Source of the DNA: Bacillus smithii
GTDB taxonomy: Bacteria; Bacillota; Bacilli; Bacillales; DSM-4216
Assembly (NCBI RefSeq): GCF_001050115.1
Contig: NZ_CP012024.1
Span: forward strand, 2,646,001-2,710,000
Length of the DNA: 64,000 bases
Direction of reading: 5' to 3'
In this document: piece after piece, positions 28,198 through 37,786 of the stretch
Numbering within the stretch: position 1 is the first letter of the stretch
Layout of the letters: every line of letters starts with the position of its first letter
Made by a program: the position numbers and the translations under genes
The notes under the pieces: model-generated
Databases searched by the model: none
Told to the model about the DNA's origin: nothing
The model's input: only the letters and a program-made list of their open reading frames with translations

Positions 28198-30045
28198 ATG
28201 AAAACCATTTTTGGCTACTTCTTCACTGCCGTTCTGATGGCGCTTGCGATTTACTTTTTTTATTTTGCCAATCAGGAAGCGCAGCATGTCGAAAGTTTTG
28301 ACAAAGTTGTAGAAAAGAAGATTCCGATACATTCGGTGGATCTTTCTCAAGAAAGCAAATTTTTGGACCAGAACGGCCGTACGTTTCTGGAAATTCGCAA
28401 CCCTTATCGAATTGTCGTGAGCAACAAAGACATTCCCGATTTCATGAAGGAATTATTTTTGCAGTCTGAGGACCGGCAATTTTACGAACATGGCGGCATA
28501 GACGCTTTCGCCGTATTGAGGGCGATGATCGTCAATTCTCATTCTCATCAAATCGAGCAAGGCGGAAGCACCATCACCCAGCAGCTGGCCCGAAACTTAT
28601 ACTTGAATTACAACAAAACGTTTAGTCGAAAATTATCCGAAGTGTTTTATGCCTATGAACTGGAAAAAAAATTAACGAAAGATCAAATTCTCAATCTTTA
28701 TTTAAACACCATTTATTTTCAAAACGGAGTATACGGGGTGGAAGCCGCTTCCCAGTTTTACTTTCAAAAAAGCGTAAAGGATTTAACGAAAGCACAGATG
28801 GCTTTTCTGGCGGCGATACCTAATAATCCAAGCTTATATAATCCTCTTACTCACTTTGCGAATACGAAAAAACGACAGGAACGATTGATTGATTTAATGA
28901 AGAAAAACGGCTTTCTTACAGCTGAAGAAGCTGAAGCAGCCAAAAAAGAACCCATTACATTAAAATTGAAAAAGCGAATAGATGAATTTCCCAATTATTC
29001 CACTTATGTTCAAGAAGAATTGAAAGAACTGATTGCGGAAAAAGAAGGGTATAAAGAAAAACTGGCCAATGCAAATCCTAAGGAAAAAGAACAAATCGAA
29101 AAACAGTTGGAAAACCGCTTAAATAAAGTGCTATCATCCGGAATTATGATTTATACCTCTTTAAATCCAATCATACAGCAAAAAGCGGAACACGCTGTTT
29201 CTTCCGTTTTGTCTTATACCAATGTGGAAGGTGCTGCTGCGGTCATCGACAATCAACACCGAAACATAATCGCATTAGTGGGAGGAAAAGATTTTCACCA
29301 TACGGATTTCAACCGGGCATACCTTGCTTACCGGCAGCCGGGATCATCGATTAAACCGCTGCTCGACTACGGGCCGTATATCGATCGTTTCCATGTTTCT
29401 TTATCCAGTCTTGTCAATGCCAACAACGTCTGCATCGGCAATTACTGTCCGACAAACTACAGCAAAAAAGAATATGGATACGTCACTCTGAAAAAAGCGT
29501 TTGCGAATTCGTATAATACTCCTGCCGTCCGGATTTTCATGCAAACCGGGATCAAAAACTCTTTTTCCTATTTGAACAAATTTGGTTTTGAAAAAGTATC
29601 AGAAAGGGACGAGAATCCGTCAGCAGCTATCGGAGGCTTTACTTACGGGATGACTCCGCTGGAAATGACATCCGCCTACACCTCATTTATTGATGGCAGC
29701 TATAAAAAGCCTAGAGCCATCCAAAAGGTGACGGATTTAAAAGGACACGTTTTATATCAGTGGAAAGATGAACCTGTCAAAATTTGGTCGCCGGATACCG
29801 TATATAAAGTCCGGGAATTAATGGCAGAAGTCGTAAAAAACGGTACTGGTAAAAAAGCGAAAATCGCCCGCCCTTATGTGGGAGGGAAAACCGGAACGAC
29901 CAACAATTACCACGACTTCTGGTTTGTCGGGCTGACGGATCAATATACAGCAGGTGTCTGGGTAGGAAGGGATACACCGTCAAGCATCGAATCATTGGAA
30001 CATTACGGACCACAGCTGCTCATTTGGCGGAAGATCATGCAATAA
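28198..30045 (+). CDS. pbpD: Class A penicillin-binding protein (PBP4/PbpD-like)
   Basis: A 615-residue bifunctional cell-wall enzyme. An N-terminal anchor (FGYFFTAVLMALAIYFFYF) precedes a GT51 transglycosylase (SEDRQFYEHGG with catalytic Glu; GGSTITQQLARN; KDQILNLYLNTIYF) and a transpeptidase with all three motifs: SSIK in RQPGSSIKPL, SYN in FANSYNTPAV, and KTG in VGGKTGTTNN. It polymerises and cross-links peptidoglycan outside the membrane. Length agrees with B. subtilis PbpD (about 624), which is near yufK and yuxO as here. ATG has GGCGG about 10 bases upstream; TTG three bases earlier is possible. A strong terminator follows. Confidence 0.88.
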   Translation: MKTIFGYFFTAVLMALAIYFFYFANQEAQHVESFDKVVEKKIPIHSVDLSQESKFLDQNGRTFLEIRNPYRIVVSNKDIPDFMKELFLQSEDRQFYEHGGIDAFAVLRAMIVNSHSHQIEQGGSTITQQLARNLYLNYNKTFSRKLSEVFYAYELEKKLTKDQILNLYLNTIYFQNGVYGVEAASQFYFQKSVKDLTKAQMAFLAAIPNNPSLYNPLTHFANTKKRQERLIDLMKKNGFLTAEEAEAAKKEPITLKLKKRIDEFPNYSTYVQEELKELIAEKEGYKEKLANANPKEKEQIEKQLENRLNKVLSSGIMIYTSLNPIIQQKAEHAVSSVLSYTNVEGAAAVIDNQHRNIIALVGGKDFHHTDFNRAYLAYRQPGSSIKPLLDYGPYIDRFHVSLSSLVNANNVCIGNYCPTNYSKKEYGYVTLKKAFANSYNTPAVRIFMQTGIKNSFSYLNKFGFEKVSERDENPSAAIGGFTYGMTPLEMTSAYTSFIDGSYKKPRAIQKVTDLKGHVLYQWKDEPVKIWSPDTVYKVRELMAEVVKNGTGKKAKIARPYVGGKTGTTNNYHDFWFVGLTDQYTAGVWVGRDTPSSIESLEHYGPQLLIWRKIMQ

Positions 30046-30086
30046 TCCAATATTCTTCGTTTTTGAAACAGAAAAATCATTGAAGC

Positions 30087-30142
30087 AAAAAAGGTCAGCT
30101 CCTCCGTCACCCGAATGGGATCGGAAGGAACTGACCTTTTTT
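30087..30142. terminator. Bidirectional terminator between pbpD and yufK
   Basis: AAAAAAGGTCAG and CTGACCTTTTTT form the base, with inner CCG/CGG and CCC/GGG pairs. The A/T runs serve both converging genes. Confidence 0.85.
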
Positions 30143-30162
30143 CGTCATTTCTCATTTTTGAT

Positions 30163-30723
30163 TTAAATAGGCAATCCGGCCATCGCAGTGTTATAGATTT
30201 TCAGAATCATATAGAGCAGAGCGGACGTAATAAAGCCCCAAACGACAATTTGGAAGCAAATAAAACCGACGAGTTTAAACGATGTTGTCAACGAAGGGCT
30301 GATTTTATAAACAAAATAAATAAAATAGATTAAAACGGTTAAAAGAAATATGGCGATAATCCCAATGATGGATGCATAACTGCACAACGAAACCAACCCG
30401 CCGGCCAAAAAAATAAGTGAACCATTTCGGACGTTTTTTAAAATTTCTCCGTCCGTATCCGTGGAAAAAAAGAGCAAAGCCAGTTCATTGATGGTTTCAG
30501 CGACTACTTTTAAAGCCGACAGCACCATGAAAAACACTGCGATCAGTCCAATTATGACAGCCAGCTTCAATTCTGTTTCCGAAATGATTCCCAGCATTCC
30601 TTGATAAATGCCAATCTGTTTCAAAAAATTGATGATGGTGTCTTCCACATAAATCGCCAGTGACAAGCTGAATAATAAAATGGTCAAAAAAGGAAAATAA
30701 CCTGTTAAATAAGTATTTTTCAT
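30163..30723 (-). CDS. yufK: YufK family membrane protein (DUF5366)
   Basis: A 186-residue polytopic protein with about five hydrophobic segments, beginning MKNTYLTGYFPFLTILLFS, typical of YufK. ATG has AGGAG 9 bases upstream. Function is unknown. It is a single gene, ended by the shared terminator. In B. subtilis it is close to pbpD, so synteny agrees. Confidence 0.8.
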   Translation of the reverse strand: MKNTYLTGYFPFLTILLFSLSLAIYVEDTIINFLKQIGIYQGMLGIISETELKLAVIIGLIAVFFMVLSALKVVAETINELALLFFSTDTDGEILKNVRNGSLIFLAGGLVSLCSYASIIGIIAIFLLTVLIYFIYFVYKISPSLTTSFKLVGFICFQIVVWGFITSALLYMILKIYNTAMAGLPI

Positions 30724-30968
30724 GATCAGTCGCTCCTGTTTTTCTCGAATCAACTTTCATTATGCAAGAGCCTTTCTGCATTTACAAGAGCTTTATAGAA
30801 AAACATTGATTTTTCGTTTATTTATAGAATGGCAGTCAAAATATCCCTTTTCTCCATTTTCAATCGTCCAAAAATCTTTTCTCCATCTCCCAACCGTCTG
30901 CCATTCTTGAGAGTTTCTAAAAAGCCCTGTACAATAAACGGTCTACGTTTACTTTGCTTTCTTATGTA

Positions 30969-31358
30969 TCATCGTTTATTGACAATGGCAACCGTACATC
31001 TCGATAAACAAATAAGACGGTCGTTTTCGTCGACGATCCGGATCTCCCATACACACGTAGACCTTCCAATATGCACTGCTTCTGCACGAGCTGTCACCAT
31101 TCCCTCTGTTTTAGAACGGATATGATTAGCGTTTATTTCAAGTCCAAAGCAGATCTGTGTTTCCGGATCAATAAGTTGTGCTGTTCCTAAGCTTGCAGCG
31201 GTTTCCGCCAATGCAACGGAAGCCCCTCCATGAAGAAACCCCATTGGCTGCCGAGTGCGGTCATCTACGGGCATGGTCATGACCACTTTCCCTTTTTTCA
31301 TTTCGATTATTTTCATGCCAAGACTGGCTATCAACCCTTGTTCGTAATTTTCTTCCAT
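30969..31358 (-). CDS. yuxO: Hotdog-fold thioesterase YuxO (PaaI family)
   Basis: A 129-residue hotdog protein. Conserved elements are QPMGFLHGGASVALAETAAS (the central helix with the HGG substrate site) and INANHIRSKTEGMVTARAEAVHIG. It probably hydrolyses an acyl-CoA, possibly in menaquinone biosynthesis (DHNA-CoA thioesterase), as suggested for YuxO; this is not shown by the sequence. In B. subtilis yuxO follows comA; comA is not visible here. Confidence 0.87.
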   Translation of the reverse strand: MEENYEQGLIASLGMKIIEMKKGKVVMTMPVDDRTRQPMGFLHGGASVALAETAASLGTAQLIDPETQICFGLEINANHIRSKTEGMVTARAEAVHIGRSTCVWEIRIVDENDRLICLSRCTVAIVNKR

Positions 31359-31495
31359 ATACTATCCCCCGTTTTTTATTTTTCGGAAAATACATTGTTT
31401 TTTAAATATTTTCTCTTATTTTATCATAATCACCCCCTGTGCTACATATCTTTTCCACAGAATGACATTTATGAATCAGGAAGGAGAATCTATAA

Positions 31496-31891
31496 ATGCA
31501 CCAGCCTCCTTTCCCGCCTCATAACGATCCAAATTCTATTCCTTATGGTCCAAATCATCCAACATACATTCCTCCCAACAACCGACAATTTCCAGTCGTC
31601 CAGATCAACCAGTTCACTCAATCCGCCAGAAAATCATTGGAACTGTTAAGAGACGCACAACTGTTTTTGAATACGGTCTCCACAAACAGTGCCTATGCAA
31701 GAGAGCTGATGGACGCCGCTCAACGTTCGCAAACAACGAAAGTGATACAAATGATTCAATCGATTGGCATTAGAATTCGGCCGGAAATTTATTTTAATCC
31801 GGATGGGCTTTTAGTTCGCTTTGCCCGTATGGATGAAGATCAAAAAAAAGAATGCTGCCGATTACTGTTGGAACTTCGTTGGAAGAAATAA
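31496..31891 (+). CDS. Uncharacterised protein with Pro/Asn-rich N-terminus, 131 aa
   Basis: The first 35 residues are rich in Pro, Asn and Tyr (HQPPFPPHNDPNSIPYGP) and look unstructured; the rest is a compact alpha/beta part with helices (SARKSLELLRDAQLFLNTV; YARELMDAAQRSQTTKVIQM) and a C-terminal CCRLLLELRW. This layout resembles small spore-coat or spore-surface proteins of Bacillaceae, but the family is not certain. AGGAAGGAG lies before ATG. A hairpin follows at 31987. Confidence 0.7.
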   Translation: MHQPPFPPHNDPNSIPYGPNHPTYIPPNNRQFPVVQINQFTQSARKSLELLRDAQLFLNTVSTNSAYARELMDAAQRSQTTKVIQMIQSIGIRIRPEIYFNPDGLLVRFARMDEDQKKECCRLLLELRWKK

Positions 31892-31986
31892 TATAGGTTT
31901 TTAACTTTTCACTGCATTTTTTTGATAGAAAACCTGCTTAGTATGCAAGAGAATAGCCATCCCTTTCAAAGAGGCTGTTGATAACT

Positions 31987-32021
31987 AGGAAGCCGATCCA
32001 TGTTTCATAGAGCGGCTTCCT
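31987..32021. terminator. Hairpin after the Pro-rich protein gene
   Basis: AGGAAGCCG pairs with CGGCTTCCT over a 17-base loop; the T tract is short. It may serve both converging genes. Confidence 0.55.
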
Positions 32022-32050
32022 TTGCTCCATTCATCAGCCTCTTTCCTTGT

Positions 32051-32200
32051 TTAAAAATACGGATATGGATAAAACGGACGCGGACCGTAAAAAGGATATG
32101 GCGGTCTAAACAATGATGCCGCTATCGCCGTTCCTAGCAAGCCGCCCAGCAGTCCACCGATAAACGGTTCCCCCGGAAAAAAGCGATGCGGATAATACAT
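32051..32200 (-). CDS. Small Gly/Pro/Tyr-rich protein, 49 aa (spore-type)
   Basis: ATG has a perfect AAGGAGG 9 bases upstream. The product starts MYYPHRFFPGEPFIGG, has a glycine-rich hydrophobic core (LLGGLLGTAIAASLF) and ends in a Pro/Tyr/Phe-rich tail (PFYGPRPFYPYPYF). This composition is seen in small coat-associated proteins of Bacillus spores. It lies between two other candidate genes and is probably monocistronic. Assigned from composition only. Confidence 0.65.
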   Translation of the reverse strand: MYYPHRFFPGEPFIGGLLGGLLGTAIAASLFRPPYPFYGPRPFYPYPYF

Positions 32201-32320
32201 ATAGGGTAACCTCCTTTTCCTATGCTACCCTATCCTTATGCAAAGACGTAAATCTTTGTATAGGCCCACAAAAAAATTTAGCTTTGAAAAGCAGCGGTAC
32301 GAAAATCAAACGCCGTATCC

Positions 32321-33820
32321 TTACTCTTTATCAAATCGATCGACAAATAAAGCAAGCGTTCTCGTCATGACGCCCGTTGCACCTGCAGGCCCCAAGTCGT
32401 AGTCCTTATCGGTATCAGCCGTTCCGGCAATATCCAAATGCACCCAAGGAGCTCCTTCCACGAATTCTCCAATAAAAGCAGCTCCCATGATCGCATGGCC
32501 TTCTCTGCCGGGAGAATTATTTAAATCGGCTATTCGGCTATTTCGAACCCGTTTTTTATCTTCTTCCGTATAAGGCAGCCGCCAAATATATTCTCCAGCT
32601 TCAAAAGAAGCCTCTAAAATTTGTTCAAAAAGCCACTCATCATTGGTGACCGCTCCTGTTTTATCTGTCCCGAGCGCAACGATTACTCCGCCTGTCAATG
32701 TGGCCACATCGACTAAATATTCGGCGCCATGATGTTTCGCATAAGTGACGGCATCCGCCAATACTAAACGCCCTTCAGCATCCGTATTCAATACTTCGAT
32801 CGTTTTTCCGTTCATGGATGTTATCACATCATCAGGCCGAAATGCCGACGCGCTCACGACATTGTCTGTAGCCGGAATGACTGCCACCACATTTTGTTTA
32901 GGTTTCCATTCGGCGATCGCCTCCATTGCCCCAAGTACAGCGGCAGCCCCCGCCATATCGGTTTTCATGCCGACAAGTCCGTTTTTCGTTTTGAGCGAGT
33001 AGCCGCCCGAATCATATGTAATGCCTTTTCCGATGAGCCCGATGACATCTTCCCACTTTTCTTTTCCTTGATATTTTAGCGTAATCATTTTTGGTTCTTC
33101 TTTGGAACCTTGATTGACGGCCAAAAAAGCGCCCATTCCTAGTTTTTCGATTTCGCTTTTCCCAAGAATCTCTACTTCCAATCCATATTTTTCTGCCAAT
33201 TGGCTTGCGTACGTAGCAAGATAGGACGGAGTCAGCAAGTTGCTTGGCATATTGACGAGCGTACGAGCGGAATTCGTCGCTTTTCCAAGTATGTATCCTG
33301 CTTTGGCTGCTTGTTCGATTTCTCCGATCGTATGGCTGCTGTAAACAGTCATTTCCTCAATCCGCGGTTCCGGCAAATTGGGTTTTTGCTTATAATCACG
33401 GAATTCATATGTAGAAAGCGGAACCACTTCGCCTAATGCCGCTGCAGCTTGAACGGCATCCCATTTATCCGTTATAAACGTATCAAGCGCAATAGCGGCC
33501 TTTTGAACCGGCGTATTTTTTATATATTTGGCGGCTTTTCCAAAAGCCATTTTTAATTTCTGAATCGTGAGTTCTTTTTCTTTTCCCAAACCGACAAATA
33601 AGATTCTTTTGGAAGGCACAAAACCAAATGTATGGATCAGTTGCACGCTTTTATATTTGGCGGAAAGATCCCCGGTCTTTACAAGTTCCGTCAACTGACC
33701 TTGAAACGCCTCATCCAATTCGCCGAGAACTCCTCCAAACTTAAGGGGTTTATCCAACAAACCGACGATCAAGCAAGGCAATTCTATTTGAAACGGATTT
33801 TCATGACTAAATTGAAACAT
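32321..33820 (-). CDS. pepA: Leucyl aminopeptidase (M17, PepA)
   Basis: A 499-residue cytosolic metallo-exopeptidase. The C-terminal catalytic domain shows [16 protein letters not shown], the motif [13 protein letters not shown] with the metal-binding Asp and Glu and catalytic Arg, and [15 protein letters not shown]. The N-terminal macro-like domain is complete. It removes N-terminal residues from peptides and uses two metal ions. In B. subtilis this is yuiE, followed by yuiC as here. ATG is preceded by AGGTGTT, a moderate ribosome site. Confidence 0.94.
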   Translation of the reverse strand: MFQFSHENPFQIELPCLIVGLLDKPLKFGGVLGELDEAFQGQLTELVKTGDLSAKYKSVQLIHTFGFVPSKRILFVGLGKEKELTIQKLKMAFGKAAKYIKNTPVQKAAIALDTFITDKWDAVQAAAALGEVVPLSTYEFRDYKQKPNLPEPRIEEMTVYSSHTIGEIEQAAKAGYILGKATNSARTLVNMPSNLLTPSYLATYASQLAEKYGLEVEILGKSEIEKLGMGAFLAVNQGSKEEPKMITLKYQGKEKWEDVIGLIGKGITYDSGGYSLKTKNGLVGMKTDMAGAAAVLGAMEAIAEWKPKQNVVAVIPATDNVVSASAFRPDDVITSMNGKTIEVLNTDAEGRLVLADAVTYAKHHGAEYLVDVATLTGGVIVALGTDKTGAVTNDEWLFEQILEASFEAGEYIWRLPYTEEDKKRVRNSRIADLNNSPGREGHAIMGAAFIGEFVEGAPWVHLDIAGTADTDKDYDLGPAGATGVMTRTLALFVDRFDKE

Positions 33821-33946
33821 CTTTTAACACCTCCAACACCATTATAACCCTGGCAGAAAATAAACCACCAGAAATGATCATGGATATTTGGAGTTGTTCA
33901 CTTCCAACTGTTATTTACTGGAAAGAAAAGAACAAGACAAAAGGAC

Positions 33947-33992
33947 CCCCTTCCATACTGCTCTTTCTGTACAGGCTCAATATGGAAAGGGG
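33947..33992 (-). terminator. Terminator of the 3D-domain gene
   Basis: CCCCTTCCATA pairs with TATGGAAAGGGG (one bulge). The minus strand then reads TCCTTTTGTC, 22 bases after the stop at 34015. Confidence 0.7.
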
Positions 33993-34014
33993 ATCTACTT
34001 GACTCTCGAAATTT

Positions 34015-34713
34015 TTATTCATTGCGGGTTTTTATATATTGCTGCCGGTATACTTGCAAAGCTTTATTTTGGTTTAAAGAAGCCAGCGTTTCTTCTGTCA
34101 AAGTTCCTTTTCCCATTTTGACAATATAAACGGCCAGTTTTTTCTTCCCCCACTCTTTATAAACATCATCAACTGTCTCGTAATATAGGTCAATCCGATT
34201 TCCTTTGATTGCGCTCCCGGTATCCGCTACCACTCCATAGCCATATCCGGGAATGAACAAAATCGTTCCAATCGGAAAGATCGTTGTATCAGCGGCAATG
34301 GTCGAATAAAGATCTCTTTTTACCTTGACGCCTGAATATGTAATACCATAACTGGGATGGCTGGGAGATTTCCCCGTTGATTCTTTTCCGGCTGTATAAC
34401 CTGTCGCAATCACCGTTTTTTGGGGGTATTTCGACCAATCAACATCTTGTTCCAATATACGGGGCTGCTTCTCCCTCTCCGGTTGGGCATTCGCTTGCAC
34501 AGGTTTCATAAGCAGTTGATCGACCCTTTTTGTGGATAATCCTTCAAGCTTTCGCTCACTCGTTTCCATCTTTGATAAAATCGTATGTTTAAGAGCCCAA
34601 TTTCCAATCATAGCCGCATCTACTCCGGAAATCGTTTTAAAAGTGGCCATAAGTGCGATCAAAAATAAGATGGTCATAAAAACTCTTTTGGACGTCCGTT
34701 TTATTAGTCCCAT
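34015..34713 (-). CDS. yuiC: 3D-domain protein, YuiC/Stationary-phase-survival-like muralytic factor
   Basis: A 232-residue protein with an N-terminal membrane or signal segment ([18 protein letters not shown]) and a C-terminal 3D domain: [30 protein letters not shown] and [20 protein letters not shown], with the three aspartates in the double-psi barrel. Members act as lytic transglycosylases in Firmicutes, comparable to MltA; cell-wall remodelling outside the membrane is inferred. Ribosome site GGGGAG lies before ATG. The order pepA-yuiC matches B. subtilis. Confidence 0.88.
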   Translation of the reverse strand: MGLIKRTSKRVFMTILFLIALMATFKTISGVDAAMIGNWALKHTILSKMETSERKLEGLSTKRVDQLLMKPVQANAQPEREKQPRILEQDVDWSKYPQKTVIATGYTAGKESTGKSPSHPSYGITYSGVKVKRDLYSTIAADTTIFPIGTILFIPGYGYGVVADTGSAIKGNRIDLYYETVDDVYKEWGKKKLAVYIVKMGKGTLTEETLASLNQNKALQVYRQQYIKTRNE

Positions 34714-35013
34714 CCTTTCACTCCCCTCACCCTATTGGTCTCCAAATGATGGCCACATTATTCAAAAATGGAGAAAAAACTTGGTAAAGGTTGGAGTGAA
34801 CAAAAAAGGCTTCGTGAAGAAAATCCATGATGAGAATGAGAAGAACCCGTTTTATACAAATCACCCATGAGGAGATGACCTAAAAAGAAAAAAGCCGGCT
34901 TTTCTTCGATTAGTCCATCAGTGCCTTATTAGAAGCTTTTGCGAAGGCATTCCCTCATTTTTTTGTTTCAAATTGTGCTACAATAATGCCAAAAATGATC
35001 TGGGGGCATGTAT

Positions 35014-35466
35014 ATGGCGGAACATCACTTTCGTTTAAAAGCAAACTGGCCCGGCCTGCGAAATGATGTTGGGGAAATAAAAGCTGGGAATTTACGGACA
35101 AAGGTTTCGATTCCGGCGAAAATGGACGGCCCAGGCGTCGGGACAAATCCGGATGAAATGCTTTTAGGGGCGGCAGCCACTTGTTATATCATTACATTGG
35201 CCGCCATGTTGGAACGAAGCAGGCTGGAGAAGAAACAGTTAACGTTGGAATCAGAAGGGATCGTTGAAGTAACCAATGGCGTATTGACTTATAAAAAAAT
35301 CATCCATCGTCCGAAAATAGTCCTTCATCGTGATGCAACCGCCAAAGAAATCAGCCGAGCACAACGTCTTGCTGAAAGAGCAGAATCGTCCTGCATGATT
35401 TCACGAGCCGTCAAAGGAAATGTGGAGATAGAACTGGAAATAGACATTCAAGTTGCTTCCGAATAA
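35014..35466 (+). CDS. OsmC-family peroxiredoxin
   Basis: A 151-residue OsmC/Ohr fold protein: NPDEMLLGAAATCYIITLAAM carries the first redox cysteine, and AERAESSCMISRAVKGNVE the second, about 80 residues later. Such proteins reduce hydroperoxides in the cytosol. ATG at 35014 has GGGGG 7 bases upstream; the ATG 6 bases before is too close to it. It is on the opposite strand to its neighbours yuiC and yuiB, so it is an insertion in the conserved yui order. Confidence 0.9.
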   Translation: MAEHHFRLKANWPGLRNDVGEIKAGNLRTKVSIPAKMDGPGVGTNPDEMLLGAAATCYIITLAAMLERSRLEKKQLTLESEGIVEVTNGVLTYKKIIHRPKIVLHRDATAKEISRAQRLAERAESSCMISRAVKGNVEIELEIDIQVASE

Positions 35467-35509
35467 CCGTGAACATAAAACTTTTAACGATTTTGGAGCA
35501 AAAAAGAGA

Positions 35510-35544
35510 CTGAATCCAAAAGAGTGATTTCCTTTTGGATTCAG
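35510..35544. terminator. Terminator between osmC-like gene and yuiB
   Basis: CTGAATCCAAAAG pairs with CTTTTGGATTCAG around a 9-base loop. T-rich flanks on either side are weak, but the stem is long. Probably bidirectional. Confidence 0.65.
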
Positions 35545-35548
35545 CCCT

Positions 35549-35866
35549 TCAAAACATTCGATATCCTTTTTTTCTTAATTCCTTTATGACAATTCCCGAT
35601 AAAACGGCCCCGGCTAAGCCGCTTAACAAAATCAACATATCGGCCGGTTTCAGTCCTATCAATCTTTCTCCTAACGTAGTGAAAGCCTCTCTAGTATGCG
35701 TTATATAAGAAAGCGTACTAATCCCATCTACAATGATCAACACAACGAGAGGATATAAAATCGACATGATCCATGTCATTCGAAGCAGCATATTTAAAAT
35801 AAATCCAATTCCGAAAAAAAGCACAAAAAACAGCAGCATCGATATAAATAAAACAGCAATATGCAC
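35549..35866 (-). CDS. yuiB: YuiB-like membrane protein
   Basis: About 105 residues, with three hydrophobic segments (LFISMLLFFVLFFGIGFILN; IMSILYPLVVLIIVDG; MLILLSGLAGAVLSGIV) and a basic end RKKGYRMF. GTG at 35866 has GGGGTG 8 bases before it and gives the normal YuiB length; a TTG 54 bases earlier is possible. Its function is unknown. It is upstream of yumB's terminator region, consistent with the B. subtilis order. Confidence 0.78.
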   Translation of the reverse strand: MHIAVLFISMLLFFVLFFGIGFILNMLLRMTWIMSILYPLVVLIIVDGISTLSYITHTREAFTTLGERLIGLKPADMLILLSGLAGAVLSGIVIKELRKKGYRMF

Positions 35867-36067
35867 TAGGAAACACCCCACAGGAATAAAAAGTATACTG
35901 AATATTCTTATATACGCCAATCTTCCCGATTATTCCTCCATTCCAATCTCATTATTCTCTCATTTTTCAGTCCCTTTTGATTTCTAGCAGCGTTTCCCAT
36001 TTTAAAAGGATAAATGCGAACGGGTAGTCCTTGCTGTTGATTTTTGTTTCAACGATCACACAAAAAA

Positions 36068-36094
36068 ACAGAACGGCTTATTACGCCGTTCTGT
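36068..36094 (-). terminator. Terminator of yumB
   Basis: ACAGAACGGC and GCCGTTCTGT form a perfect 10-bp stem; minus-strand T7 follows. Confidence 0.85.
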
Positions 36095-36164
36095 CGTTGT
36101 AATACCTTTTTATTTGTTGTACAATCAGCCGTTTTGTTATCTGTAAAAGGCTTAGCTGACTGTC

Positions 36165-37379
36165 TTAGAAAAATTTGAACTTTCCTTTTTTCAGTACCAA
36201 GGACAAACCGCCAATCATAAACAAAGCACGGTTGTCAATCACTTTTTTCATAAAGGAAGCTTTTGTACCTTTCAGCTTTCTGCCGAATACAATTCCGATT
36301 GCGTCGTCATCGCCAAGAGAACATACCGTTCCTTTATTATCAAATACAAATTTTTGAGTTTCTTGTCCTTTTAATAAGGCTACGATATTTTTCGCACACA
36401 CCACACCTTGCTGCATGGCAATTTGGGCAGTCGGCGGATATGGACGATTCGTTTCTTCATTAATGACAAGCGAACAGTCTCCTACAATAAACACATTATT
36501 GTAGCCAGGAGCTCGCAAATCTTCTTCTACTTTTACACGGGCACGATTGTTTTCAAAACCGGCTTTTTCAATGACAGAGTTTCCTCTAACTCCCGCAGCC
36601 CAAACAACAGTTCCTGCCTTAATTTCTTCGGTTTCATTTTCGCCTTTCGCTACGATAATACCGTCAGGAGTCGCTTCTTTAATGGCCGTGCCGATTCGGA
36701 ATTCAACGCCTTTCTTTTGCAGCTGTTCCATTGCATATTGAACAAGTTCCGGATCAAATCCAGGAAGAACAGTTGGCGCTGCTTCTACGCAGATGATACG
36801 CACTTTTTGGAAATCAACGTCGTATTCGCGGCAAAGTTCAGGAACACGATTGGTCAATTCCCCTAAAAATTCGATGCCAGTAAATCCGGCACCGCCGACA
36901 ACGATCGTTAAACGTTCTTCTTTTTTATCTTTTTCAGTGTTGTAAGTAGCAAATTGAGTTTCGATATGCTCGCGGATACGGCGGGCAGCATTCACGCTCG
37001 TGATCGCAAAAGCATACTCTTTCAAGCCTTTAATTCCGAATGTTTCCGATTCAGGTCCTAAAGCGACAACGAGATAATCGTAGTCCAATTCCCCGTTATT
37101 AAGAACTACTTTATTTTCGTTTGGTTTAATGTTTTCAACAGTAGCTTGAACAAATTTGACTTTGCTGCGGTTAATTACATTGCTGATCGCATAGCGCACC
37201 CGGTCGTGATGAAGGGTTCCAGCAGAGGCTTCGTGAAGCCAAGTCGTTTCATAGTGATAGTCATGTTTGTTCACTAAAACAATTTCCGCTTCGTTTTGGC
37301 TTAACATCTTTTGGAGGCGCGTTACAGTCATCAATCCACCATAACCCGCGCCAAGTACAACGATTTTTGGCTTAGTCAC
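36165..37379 (-). CDS. yumB: Type II NADH dehydrogenase family protein YumB
   Basis: A 404-residue FAD enzyme. FAD-binding [18 protein letters not shown] at the N-terminus, NADH-binding [18 protein letters not shown] near residue 160, VVWAAGVRG, and [11 protein letters not shown] with [14 protein letters not shown], all normal NDH-2 elements. C-terminal amphipathic tail LKKGKFKFF anchors it to the membrane. It passes electrons from NADH to quinone without proton pumping. Start GTG at 37379 fits the family N-terminus and lies 11 bases after AGGTGG; GTGs at 37388 and 37394 are alternatives. A 24-bp palindrome lies 70 bp upstream. Confidence 0.92.
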   Translation of the reverse strand: MTKPKIVVLGAGYGGLMTVTRLQKMLSQNEAEIVLVNKHDYHYETTWLHEASAGTLHHDRVRYAISNVINRSKVKFVQATVENIKPNENKVVLNNGELDYDYLVVALGPESETFGIKGLKEYAFAITSVNAARRIREHIETQFATYNTEKDKKEERLTIVVGGAGFTGIEFLGELTNRVPELCREYDVDFQKVRIICVEAAPTVLPGFDPELVQYAMEQLQKKGVEFRIGTAIKEATPDGIIVAKGENETEEIKAGTVVWAAGVRGNSVIEKAGFENNRARVKVEEDLRAPGYNNVFIVGDCSLVINEETNRPYPPTAQIAMQQGVVCAKNIVALLKGQETQKFVFDNKGTVCSLGDDDAIGIVFGRKLKGTKASFMKKVIDNRALFMIGGLSLVLKKGKFKFF

Positions 37380-37448
37380 TGTTATCACTTCCACCTTTTT
37401 CTTTTAGTATGAGTGAATTCGAAAAAGTTTATTTCCTTTTTTGCAATT

Positions 37449-37472
37449 AAAAATATCACATGTGATATTTTT
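37449..37472. promoter_or_regulatory. 24-bp perfect palindrome upstream of yumB
   Basis: Two identical 12-base half-sites, AAAAATATCACA and its complement. It lies in the divergent intergenic region between yumB and yumC and is of the right size for a dimeric repressor. The half-site contains TCACA, as in Rex or Fnr boxes, but in a different arrangement. Regulator unknown. Confidence 0.55.
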
Positions 37473-37786
37473 CACGAATGAGGGCATACAACAACTTTTT
37501 CGAAATTTGTCATAAAATCTTAACATTATTCCCTTATAAATAATATTCCTTTTACATATACTTTTCAACCCATTTCCTACAATTAAAAGGAAGTTTTCAA
37601 AATTATATCCCTTATAAAGAAAATGATGAATTTTGGTATTTTTTGAAATGTTTTTCTCTTGTTGTATTGAAAAATGGAAACACTGAATTGGAGTATGATA
37701 AAATGGTGTTTAATAAAACTTCCATTGGTCAATAAAGCGATGAATGCAAGGCTATCTGCTAGTATATGGAAATGGGGGAGATTGTT

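Noticed and set aside
32745-33436. Long antisense frames inside pepA, pgi, sufB and other genes
   Set aside because: They are shadows caused by codon bias of the real genes on the opposite strand.
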